Origin: Dehalococcoidia bacterium
Lineage (GTDB): Bacteria; Chloroflexota; Dehalococcoidia; JACVQG01; JAHKAY01
NCBI GenBank assembly: GCA_030744635.1
Contig: JASLQE010000088.1
Span: forward strand, 1-10,589
Length of the DNA stretch: 10,589 nucleotides
Direction: 5' to 3'
Shown here: positions 5,808 through 10,589 of the stretch, piece after piece
Layout of the letters: each line of letters starts with the position of its first letter
How positions within the stretch are numbered: position 1 is the first letter of the stretch
Translations under genes and position numbers: made by a program
The notes under the pieces: generated by a model
Told to the model about the DNA's origin: nothing
Seen by the model: the letters and a program-made list of their open reading frames with translations, nothing else
Database searches by the model: none

Positions 5808-6722
5808 CTAACCGAGCCGCTGCAGGTACTTCTGCATCTGGATGGCCGCCTTGGCCCCCTCCCCCGCCGCCACCACAATCTGCTTCTCGGGAACATCCGT
5901 CACATCCCCGGCGGCATAGAGCCCCGGCATACTGGTCTCGCAGCTCGGGTTGACCTTTACCTCCCCCCACCGGTTGAGGTCCGCCAGCCCTTTGACCAAC
6001 TCCGAGTTGGGCTGGAGGCCAATCTCCACGAACACCGCCCCCACCTCCAGATCCTGCTCCTTTCCATCCTTCAGGAAGCGAATGCGCATGCCCTCCACCC
6101 TTTTATCGCCGGTTATCTCCACCACCTCATGTTCGGTGAATACGGTCAAATTGGGGTTGTCCCTTACCTGCTCAATCAGTACTTCGTCGGCCGTAAGGGG
6201 CGTGTTGGAGATAAGGTTGACCCGTGGCGAGCCTATCTTCAGGAGGTCATAGACCGCCTCCAGCCCGGAGTTTCCCCCGCCTACTATGGCAACCTTATCC
6301 TTGTTGAACAGGGGACCATCACAGGTAGCGCAATAGCTCACACCCCTGCCCCGTAGCCTCCCCTCCCCAGGAACCCCCAGTTGCCGAGGCCGCTTTCCAG
6401 TGGCTATCAGCACCACCCTGGCCTCCAAGGGCTCACCGCCGTCAACCTCCACCCGAAAGCCACCGCTCACCTGCTTCACGGAGTCGGCGTTGTTCCCGAT
6501 GCGCTGCTCAATGGGGAACTGCCTTACCTGGGCATCGAACTTGGAGATGAGGTCTGGGGCCTCTATATACTGGTATCCCATGTAGTTCTCTATCCCCAGC
6601 GTCCATAGCATCTGGCCACCGACATCCTTGCTGATAAGCGCCATATCCACTTTCTTGCGGGCGGCGTAGACCGCGGCCGTCATACCTGCCGGTCCGGCGC
6701 CCAGTATTACAAGGCCCTTCAT
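5808..6722 (-). CDS. Thioredoxin reductase-like FAD-dependent disulfide oxidoreductase
   Basis: 304 residues, normal for low-molecular-weight thioredoxin reductases. Seen: FAD motif GAGPAGMTAA (8-17), GGQMLWTLGIENYMG (35-49), the redox-active CATC (Cys131 and Cys134) in YCATCDGPLF, the second nucleotide-binding motif GGGNSGLEA (148-156), and GLYAAGDVTD (267-276). NADPH-specific TrxB has an HRR...R patch after the second Rossmann motif; here the equivalent stretch reads ISNTPLTADE, resembling the AhpF type, so NADH preference is likely. It precedes the rubrerythrin-like gene by 13 nt, suggesting an NAD(P)H-fed peroxide defence pathway. The open frame continues to 6881, but the start is ATG at 6722: GGAGGTG lies 6 nt before it and the FAD motif begins at residue 8. 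No thioredoxin gene is in view, so the physiological partner is unknown. Confidence 0.92.
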   Translation of the reverse strand: MKGLVILGAGPAGMTAAVYAARKKVDMALISKDVGGQMLWTLGIENYMGYQYIEAPDLISKFDAQVRQFPIEQRIGNNADSVKQVSGGFRVEVDGGEPLEARVVLIATGKRPRQLGVPGEGRLRGRGVSYCATCDGPLFNKDKVAIVGGGNSGLEAVYDLLKIGSPRVNLISNTPLTADEVLIEQVRDNPNLTVFTEHEVVEITGDKRVEGMRIRFLKDGKEQDLEVGAVFVEIGLQPNSELVKGLADLNRWGEVKVNPSCETSMPGLYAAGDVTDVPEKQIVVAAGEGAKAAIQMQKYLQRLG

Positions 6723-6834
6723 GTCACCACCTCCATCCAGCCTCAATAACACCATATCAAGAGCGGCGATGGAAATCCACCTCCCCCCGCCTGTAGCCCC
6801 CCTTCCCTTAAAAGGTGCGGACATAGAAGACAGA

Positions 6835-6864
6835 TTGACACCGAGCGGGGCAGGAACACATAAT
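6835..6864 (+). promoter_or_regulatory. Sigma70-type promoter for the class V aminotransferase gene
   Basis: TTGACA (6835-6840), an 18-nt spacer, and CATAAT (6859-6864): a perfect -35 and five of six matches at -10. The start of transcription would be near 6871, leaving a leader of about 97 nt. The 245-nt divergent gap also serves the thioredoxin-reductase-like gene on the other strand, for which I found no clear promoter. Confidence 0.6.
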
Positions 6865-6893
6865 GACAAAGTCCGTTCCAAAACCGTTGCCCC

Positions 6894-6928
6894 GCCCCTA
6901 TAGACAGCTTCTTAAAAAGAGGAGGGGC
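6894..6928 (+). promoter_or_regulatory. Possible hairpin in the aminotransferase leader
   Basis: GCCCCT (6894-6899) pairs with AGGGGC (6923-6928), and inside it CTTCTT can pair with AAGAGG through one wobble. It lies within the predicted leader, 28 nt before the Shine-Dalgarno AAGGAG (6956-6961). No T-run follows, so it is not a classical terminator. Function unknown. Confidence 0.25.
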
Positions 6929-6967
6929 CACGAGCCAGGAACAGGCACTTAGACCAAGGAGCACAGC

Positions 6968-8128
6968 ATGGATGTAACACGTCTACGGCAAGCATTACCC
7001 GTCACCCGTAAGGTTGTCTATCTGAATACCGGATGGTCCGGCCCCAGCCCCAGAGCTGTTACCGCCCAGGTGAAGAAATGGTTGGACTTTGAGGCGCGTC
7101 AAGGCCCCACAACTCCCCGTGTGCTGAAAGCCCATCACCAGGCCCAGGATGAAGCCCGCCAAGCGGTGGCCAGGCTCATCGGTGCCTCACCCGAAGAAAT
7201 AACCCTTGTCCAGAACACCACCGAGGGCATAAACATCGTCCTTAACGGTATGACCTGGCATCAGGGGGATGAGGTGGTGACCACTAACCTGGAGCACAGC
7301 TCCGGAATCATCCCCTGCTACTCTCTGGCCAGCTTGCGCCGGGTACGAGTGCGGATAGTCGACCTGCAAGGAGTGGACACCCCTTCCCAAATCCTGGAGA
7401 GGCTACGGGCAGCTATCGGCCCGCCCACCCGTCTCCTCCTGCTAAGCCACATCATGTATCTGAACGGCATGTGCCTGCCCCTGAGGGATATTCAGGCCAT
7501 GGCCCGGGAGAGCAATGTGAAGGTGCTGGTGGATGCCGCCCAGTCCGTGGGCCAGATGCCCCTGAACATGTACGATTTGGGTTGCGATTTCTACTCACTG
7601 CCCGGCCACAAATGGCTGTTAGGGCCCGACGGTACCGGAGCCCTTTATATGCGCAGGGAGCTTATCCCTCAAATTCGGCCCTCCAAAGTGGGACACCACG
7701 CCGCGGCCAGCTACGACTTCTATGGGAACTGGAAACCCGATAACGAGTCCATCAAGAAGTTTGAGCTTACCACCACCAGCAGCCCGCTGTGGGCCGGGCT
7801 GAGCGCCGCTATTGATTTCATAAACGAAATCGGACCGGAAGCCATACAAGAGAGGATACGGACACTTTCGGGGCTGGCCGTAGCAGGGCTGTCCTCCCTT
7901 CCCCAAGTTGAGGTAACCTCACCGCAGCACCCGGAGCTGGCCTCCGGCCTGGTGGCTTTTTCGGTGCAGGGTGCCGCCCCTCAGCAGGTGGTGGCCCACC
8001 TGTGGAGAAAGGGGCGAGTTGTTTCCCGATGGGTGGAAAATCCCCCAGGGGTGCGCCTGTCGCTGCACTTCTTCAATACCGAGGAGGAAGTGGAAGCGGT
8101 GATGGACTGTATGAGAGACCTCCGGTAG
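6968..8128 (+). CDS. Class V aminotransferase-fold PLP-dependent enzyme (not a typical cysteine desulfurase)
   Basis: 386 residues of fold-type I PLP enzyme, Pfam aminotransferase class V. Seen: VVYLNTGWSGPSP (16-28), TLVQNTTEGINIVL (79-92), LEHSSG (108-113), the PLP-interacting DAAQSVG (189-195), and the Schiff-base lysine in SLPGHKWLLGPDGTGALY (Lys215). The C-terminus reads SRWVENPPGVRLSLHFFNTEEEVE. In SufS/CsdA desulfurases this region carries the catalytic Cys in a longer loop (RxGxHC); here the loop is short and has no Cys, so sulfur mobilisation is unlikely. The pattern fits the isopenicillin-N-epimerase-like group, whose members do varied reactions, so the substrate is unknown. Start: ATG with AAGGAG 6 nt upstream. 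It has its own promoter and is followed by the separately promoted ribosomal operon. Confidence 0.9.
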   Translation: MDVTRLRQALPVTRKVVYLNTGWSGPSPRAVTAQVKKWLDFEARQGPTTPRVLKAHHQAQDEARQAVARLIGASPEEITLVQNTTEGINIVLNGMTWHQGDEVVTTNLEHSSGIIPCYSLASLRRVRVRIVDLQGVDTPSQILERLRAAIGPPTRLLLLSHIMYLNGMCLPLRDIQAMARESNVKVLVDAAQSVGQMPLNMYDLGCDFYSLPGHKWLLGPDGTGALYMRRELIPQIRPSKVGHHAAASYDFYGNWKPDNESIKKFELTTTSSPLWAGLSAAIDFINEIGPEAIQERIRTLSGLAVAGLSSLPQVEVTSPQHPELASGLVAFSVQGAAPQQVVAHLWRKGRVVSRWVENPPGVRLSLHFFNTEEEVEAVMDCMRDLR

Positions 8129-8142
8129 CTTTAAACCCGCAG

Positions 8143-8154
8143 GTGGCCGGCCAC
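8143..8154. repeat. 12-bp perfect palindrome GTGGCCGGCCAC
   Basis: It lies 15 nt after the aminotransferase stop and about 50 nt before the rplU promoter. No T-tract follows, so it is a poor terminator. It could be a protein-binding site or a chance palindrome. The rest of this 120-nt gap holds only the rplU promoter and ribosome-binding site. Confidence 0.25.
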
Positions 8155-8200
8155 TAAAAGGAAATCTTGTGTCACTAATCTACCGGACGAGTACATTTTC

Positions 8201-8230
8201 TTGACATGGCAATGGGGTGCCTGATAGAAT
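8201..8230 (+). promoter_or_regulatory. Sigma70-type promoter of the rplU-rpmA-rpmE operon
   Basis: TTGACA (8201-8206), an 18-nt spacer, and TAGAAT (8225-8230): a perfect -35 and five of six at -10. Transcription would start near 8237, almost on the rplU Shine-Dalgarno GGAGGT (8238-8243), so the mRNA leader would be only about 12 nt long. This leaves no room for the long structured leaders known for rplU in some Firmicutes. Confidence 0.6.
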
Positions 8231-8237
8231 TCCATAT

Positions 8238-8243
8238 GGAGGT
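8238..8243 (+). promoter_or_regulatory. Shine-Dalgarno GGAGGT that places the rplU start at ATT
   Basis: GGAGGT lies exactly 5 nt before ATT at 8249, which is followed by codons for YAIVETGGKQYKV, the canonical L21 N-terminus after Met. The in-frame upstream codons run back to a TAG at 8225 without ATG, GTG or TTG. Confidence 0.7.
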
Positions 8244-8248
8244 CCGAC

Positions 8249-8632
8249 ATTTACGCTATAGTTGAGACCGGTGGCAAGCAGTACAAGGTCAGCCCCGGAA
8301 ATACGGTACTGGTGGAAAGGCTACGGGCCGCCGAAGGCGATAGGGTGGAGCTTGACCGCGTGCTACTCATAGCCGATGGTAAGAAGACCACTATCGGCAC
8401 CCCGCTGGTCAAAGGGGCACGTGTTGTGGCCACCTCTATGGGCGAGGAGAAAGGCGAAAAAATTATCGTCTTCAAGTACAAGCCCAAGGTGCGCTACCAC
8501 CACAAGACCGGGCACCGCCAGCTATACACCAAGCTCGATATCCAGAAGATACTGACCAAGAGGGAGACCAAGAAGGATGGCCCACAAGAAACAGGGGGGC
8601 TCGGCCAAGAACAACCGGGACAGCCAGTCTAA
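8249..8632 (+). CDS. rplU: 50S ribosomal protein L21, apparent ATT start, extended C-terminus
   Basis: Large-subunit protein that binds 23S rRNA. The N-terminus reads (M)YAIVETGGKQYKV and the C-terminal signature region is YKPKVRYHHKTGHRQLYTKL, so identity is certain. L21 usually has about 100-105 residues; this has 127, with a tail rich in Lys, Gly, Gln and Pro whose last 18 codons overlap the start of rpmA in another frame. No ATG, GTG or TTG fits the N-terminus: the first in-frame ATG is at 8312, deep in the domain. ATT at 8249, with GGAGGT 5 nt before it, is the only start that gives the conserved N-terminus. ATT starts are known for infC and pcnB in E. coli; a sequencing or assembly error changing ATG is the alternative. 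First gene of an operon with rpmA and rpmE. Confidence 0.93.
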   Translation: MYAIVETGGKQYKVSPGNTVLVERLRAAEGDRVELDRVLLIADGKKTTIGTPLVKGARVVATSMGEEKGEKIIVFKYKPKVRYHHKTGHRQLYTKLDIQKILTKRETKKDGPQETGGLGQEQPGQPV

Positions 8633-8834
8633 ACGGCTGGGTGTCAAACGGTATGACGGCCAGATAGTCACCGCAGGTTCTATTCTGGTACGCCAGCGCG
8701 GGACCCGCATACGCCCCGGGATCAATGTGGGCCTGGGCCGGGACTATACCATTTTCGCCCTCATAGAAGGCCGTGTGAAGTTCGAGCCAGCCACCAAGCT
8801 GGGCAAACGCAAGGTAAGCGTTTACGCCGCCTGA
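8577..8834 (+). CDS. rpmA: 50S ribosomal protein L27
   Basis: 85 residues, normal length. The N-terminus MAHKKQGGSAKNNRDSQSKR and the following GVKRYDGQ, ITV-like strand, and RQRGTRIRPG are the L27 signature; this N-terminal arm reaches the peptidyl transferase centre. No N-terminal extension of the Firmicutes type that requires cleavage is present. The start lies 56 nt inside rplU in a different frame. AAGAAGG touches the ATG and GGGAG lies 11 nt upstream, so initiation probably depends partly on translation of rplU. The rplU-rpmA order is near-universal in bacteria; the long overlap is unusual. Confidence 0.96.
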   Translation: MAHKKQGGSAKNNRDSQSKRLGVKRYDGQIVTAGSILVRQRGTRIRPGINVGLGRDYTIFALIEGRVKFEPATKLGKRKVSVYAA

Positions 8835-8854
8835 TTCAAGGAGAACCGCACGCA

Positions 8855-9058
8855 GTGAAGAAGGATATACACCCCACATACTTTGAAGACGCCAAGGTGT
8901 CATGCTCTTGCGGCAGCACATTCAATACCGGGGCCACCAAGGAGAGCCTGAAGGTGGAGGTGTGCAGCAAGTGCCACCCTTTCTACACCGGCTCCCGGCG
9001 TATTGTGGATACCGCAGGCAGGCTGGAGCGCTTCAAGCGTCGCTACAATCTGCAATAG
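8855..9058 (+). CDS. rpmE: 50S ribosomal protein L31, zinc-binding (C+) form
   Basis: 67 residues beginning at GTG with AAGGAG 11 nt upstream. Seen: KKDIHPTYF at the start, CSC (Cys17 and Cys19) and CSKC (Cys37 and Cys40), the four zinc ligands of the C+ form, then HPFYTGSRRIVDTAGRLERF. The zinc form suggests the cell does not rely on a zinc-free paralogue here. It follows rpmA after 20 nt and is followed directly by an intrinsic terminator, so it closes the ribosomal operon, although some transcripts may read through into the DUF1385 gene. Confidence 0.96.
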   Translation: MKKDIHPTYFEDAKVSCSCGSTFNTGATKESLKVEVCSKCHPFYTGSRRIVDTAGRLERFKRRYNLQ

Positions 9059-9078
9059 TCCCCCGTTGAAAACTGCAC

Positions 9079-9112
9079 AAGAGGAGCGGATATGCCCCGC
9101 TCCTCTTTGTTT
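9079..9112 (+). terminator. Intrinsic terminator after rpmE, which also covers a possible ribosome-binding site
   Basis: An 11-bp perfect stem (9079-9089 with 9097-9107), a 7-nt loop and a trailing TTGTTT. The left arm contains GAGGAG (9081-9086), which is a good Shine-Dalgarno 5 nt before an in-frame ATG at 9092 located in the loop. So the same hairpin may end rpmE transcription and, in read-through RNA, hide an upstream start of the next gene. Confidence 0.8.
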
Positions 9113-9118
9113 AGGAGC

Positions 9119-10051
9119 ATGGTGAAACCGAAGTTCTCGTATGGGGGCCAGGCCCTTATAGAAGGGGTGATGATGCGGGGCCAGCACCATGTGGCCATAG
9201 CCGTGAGGCGTCCCGATGGAGACATCACGGTCAACGCCCAGCCTCTAAGCAGCATCTACACCGGACGCTGGAGGCAGCGGCCCCTGAGCAGGGGCATCAT
9301 AATGCTAGCTGAGACATTTACCTTGGGGATACGCGCCCTGCTCTACTCGGCCAAGATGGCTATAGGGGAAGAGGAGGATATGCCAAAGGGGGCCGCCGCC
9401 GGGGCGGTGGCGGTGGCGCTTATCTTCGCGGTGGGCCTGTTTTTCGTCCTGCCCTACCTCCTGGGACGCTTTTTGGTGCCCCAATCCGCCAGCACCATGG
9501 TAATCCACCTGATTGAAGGGGGGTTCCGGCTGGGGGTTTTCGTGGCATATCTGCTGCTGGTGGGACAGTGGTCCGAGGTGGCCCGGGTGTTCGCCTACCA
9601 CGGCGCAGAGCACAAGGTGGTCAACGCCCAGGAGGCCGGGGCCGCACTGGAGCCGGACTCCGTGCGTCCCTTCTCCACGGCCCACAAGCGCTGCGGCACC
9701 AGCTTCGTGCTGCTGGTGCTGGTCATCGCCATCCCCATCTTCGCCCTATTCGGCAAACCGCCCATCTGGGCGGCCCTGCCCATGAGGCTGGTCGTGCTGC
9801 CGCTCATCGCCGCCGCCAGCTATGAAATAATCCGCCTGGGGGGCATCTACCCCCACCACCCCCTGGTGCGCATGGTCCTGGCACCGGGAATGGTCATCCA
9901 AGCCATGACAACCCGCCAGCCCGACGACGGCCAGATAGAGGTGGCCGTGGCCGCCATGAAGGGTGTGCTGAACGCCGAGGCGGGTGTGCCTGAGACTCCA
10001 CTCCCGGAGCCGGATGTGATACCGGAGGAAACACCACAGCCAGGGGGATAG
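9119..10051 (+). CDS. DUF1385 family membrane protein (YqhQ-like)
   Basis: 310 residues from the chosen ATG. The family signature YGGQALIEGVMMRG is at 8-21 and FAYHGAEHKVVNAQE at 158-172, with HKRCGTSF at 189-196. Hydrophobic stretches at about 92-117, 128-150, 196-212 and 218-236 suggest four membrane segments, and the C-terminus is Pro/Glu-rich. Function is not established. The gene follows rpmE, as I recall for Chloroflexota, where prfA often comes next; here the next gene is convergent hisI. The start is ambiguous: ATG 9119 gives the usual short N-terminus, but AGGAG is only 1 nt away; GTG 9122 has better spacing; ATG 9092 has GAGGAG at 5 nt but lies in the terminator hairpin and adds nine residues. 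Confidence 0.9.
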   Translation: MVKPKFSYGGQALIEGVMMRGQHHVAIAVRRPDGDITVNAQPLSSIYTGRWRQRPLSRGIIMLAETFTLGIRALLYSAKMAIGEEEDMPKGAAAGAVAVALIFAVGLFFVLPYLLGRFLVPQSASTMVIHLIEGGFRLGVFVAYLLLVGQWSEVARVFAYHGAEHKVVNAQEAGAALEPDSVRPFSTAHKRCGTSFVLLVLVIAIPIFALFGKPPIWAALPMRLVVLPLIAAASYEIIRLGGIYPHHPLVRMVLAPGMVIQAMTTRQPDDGQIEVAVAAMKGVLNAEAGVPETPLPEPDVIPEETPQPGG

Positions 10052-10055
10052 CCTG

Positions 10056-10124
10056 TTCCCGCCATAGCGGGGACTGGGGTGCTTCGCCCCCCCCCGCAGG
10101 AGATTCGTTGGGGGGAGTGCGGGG
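10056..10124. terminator. GC-rich hairpin cluster between convergent genes
   Basis: Three possible stems fill the 86-nt convergent gap: TTCCCGC-CATA-GCGGGGA (10056-10073, with one G-T pair), GGGG...CCCC (10076-10090), and CCCCGCA (10092-10098) with TGCGGGG (10118-10124). None is followed by a clear T-run on either strand, so this is a candidate bidirectional terminator rather than a classical one. It contains a run of nine C (10087-10095), a place where sequencing length errors are common. Confidence 0.35.
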
Positions 10125-10137
10125 ACAAATACGGTCG

Positions 10138-10473
10138 CTAACCGGTCTCTTGGCCCGTTACCTCGGCTTCCCACAGGGGGGTGAAGAAGCAGGTGCGGTT
10201 TCCGGTGTGACACACCGGGCCTTCAGGCACCGCTTCCACCAGCAGGGCATCGCCGTCGCAGTCTATGGAGATGGAGCGTGCCCTCAGGAAATTTCCAGAG
10301 GTCTCCCCTTTGTGCCAAAGCTCCTGTCGGCTGCGGCTATAGAACCACACATCTCCGCTGGCCAGGGTGCGGTCAAAGGCCTCCTGGTCCATGTAGCCCA
10401 ACATGAGCACCTCGCCGTTCCGGGCATCCTGAATAATGGCAGCCACCAGCCCTTTATCGTCAAACTTAATCAT
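10138..10473 (-). CDS. hisI: Phosphoribosyl-AMP cyclohydrolase
   Basis: Histidine biosynthesis: opens the purine ring of phosphoribosyl-AMP in the cytoplasm. 111 residues, a stand-alone HisI without the HisE pyrophosphohydrolase domain. Seen: QDARNGEVLMLGYMD (15-29), WFYSRSRQELWHKGETSGN (43-61), the metal-binding DCDGD (71-75, with Cys72), and GPVCHTGNRTCFF (85-97, with Cys88 and Cys95). Cys72, Cys88 and Cys95 are the expected zinc ligands, so an active enzyme is likely. No other his gene is visible in the window. Start: ATG at 10473 with a weak purine-rich GGAGAGGG upstream that lies at the edge of a large palindromic repeat, so the repeat sits in the probable promoter or leader. Confidence 0.95.
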   Translation of the reverse strand: MIKFDDKGLVAAIIQDARNGEVLMLGYMDQEAFDRTLASGDVWFYSRSRQELWHKGETSGNFLRARSISIDCDGDALLVEAVPEGPVCHTGNRTCFFTPLWEAEVTGQETG

Positions 10474-10486
10474 ATGAGAACCCTCT

Positions 10487-10535
10487 CCCCCTCAGTCCCC
10501 CTCTCCCTTGGCAAGGGAGAGGGGGGCCGAGGGGG
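10487..10535. repeat. Large palindromic intergenic repeat (REP/MITE-like)
   Basis: The core is a perfect 13-bp stem, 10497-10509 with 10513-10525, loop GGC. It is flanked by a second outer pair, CCCCCTC (10487-10493) and GAGGGGG (10529-10535), with 3-nt mismatched joints. C/T-rich CCCTCTCCC palindromes of this kind recur between genes in many environmental genomes; only one copy lies in this window. It sits between hisI and the possible next gene, so it may act as a transcript-end or mRNA-stability structure, or be a mobilised REP-type element. Confidence 0.75.
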
Positions 10536-10541
10536 TGAAGG

Positions 10542-10589
10542 TTGACGACCCCCACCTGGGATGAAGAGCGCCGCCTCCGCACCGCCGGC
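10542..10589 (+). CDS. Possible N-terminus of a gene cut by the right edge (RNase HII-like?)
   Basis: From TTG at 10542 the frame reads (M)TTPTWDEERRLRTAG to the window end, with GAGGGGG 6 nt upstream and a TGA just before. Third positions are almost all G/C, as in neighbouring genes. The pattern acidic-charged helix then AG resembles RNase HII N-termini, where GYxxxAGVDEAGRG would follow, but that decisive motif is outside the window. All frames here are open because of the composition, so this is weak. Confidence 0.22.
   Translation, partial: MTTPTWDEERRLRTAG

Noticed and set aside
5795..5896. N-terminal extension of the rubrerythrin-like protein to 5896
   Set aside because: The extra 34 residues are Arg/Ser-rich and overlap the end of the preceding flavoprotein gene; ATGATG with a purine-rich site fits better.
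6723..6881. N-terminal extension of the thioredoxin-reductase-like protein to 6881
   Set aside because: The family starts a few residues before GAGPAG, and GGAGGTG lies at the right distance before ATG 6722.
8312..8632. rplU starting at the internal ATG 8312
   Set aside because: It would delete the conserved YAIVETGGKQYKV N-terminus, which is encoded in the same frame directly upstream behind a good ribosome-binding site.
9746..10213. Minus-strand frame of 155 codons over the end of the DUF1385 gene
   Set aside because: It is a shadow of the membrane-protein gene and runs through the convergent gap; its translation is His/Gly/Arg-rich and has no family motif.
1..10589. CRISPR array, tRNA genes, insertion sequences or phage genes
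   Set aside because: No evenly spaced direct repeats, cloverleaf sequences, transposase motifs or terminal inverted repeats with target duplications were seen by eye.

Overview
The window looks like a chromosomal piece of an anaerobic, moderately GC-rich bacterium, most likely a member of the Chloroflexota (Dehalococcoidia-like). I infer this from the order L21 - L27 - L31 - DUF1385 membrane protein, which I associate with that group, and from the anaerobe-type gene content (aldehyde:ferredoxin oxidoreductase, rubrerythrin-like protein). No ribosomal RNA or other strong taxonomic marker is present, so this stays an inference.

Left part (1-3613): a minus-strand operon encodes a three-component aldehyde oxidoreductase: a four-cluster ferredoxin-like subunit, then an FAD/NAD(P) oxidoreductase starting at TTG, then the tungsten/molybdenum-pterin catalytic subunit, which runs off the left edge. 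The last two genes overlap by ATGA. A MoaD/ThiS-like sulfur carrier ending in Gly-Gly is transcribed divergently and ends in an intrinsic terminator. Together these suggest an NAD(H)- and ferredoxin-linked aldehyde/acid oxidoreductase like AorABC of Aromatoleum, with a cofactor-biosynthesis gene beside it.

Middle part (3614-6722): an AbrB/MazE-type antitoxin overlaps a PIN-domain protein whose first metal-binding Asp is Asn. A possible coding remnant follows. Then come minus-strand genes for a NimA-like flavin-binding protein with an inverted repeat just upstream, and a two-gene unit of a thioredoxin-reductase-like flavoprotein and a rubrerythrin-like ferritin, probably for peroxide or oxygen defence.

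Right part (6723-10589): a class V aminotransferase-fold protein with a good sigma70-type promoter; a ribosomal-protein operon rplU-rpmA-rpmE whose rplU appears to start at ATT and overlaps rpmA by 56 nt; an intrinsic terminator whose hairpin also covers a possible ribosome-binding site; a DUF1385 (YqhQ-like) membrane protein; convergent hisI; a large palindromic intergenic repeat; and the first codons of a gene that may be rnhB.

No gene-free stretch is longer than 300 bases. I saw no tRNA, rRNA, CRISPR array, transposase or phage gene. The points most worth checking are the AOR/FAD/ferredoxin operon with a Cys-to-His change at the Fe-S motif, the ATT start of rplU, the rplU/rpmA overlap, and the PIN protein with an altered active site.
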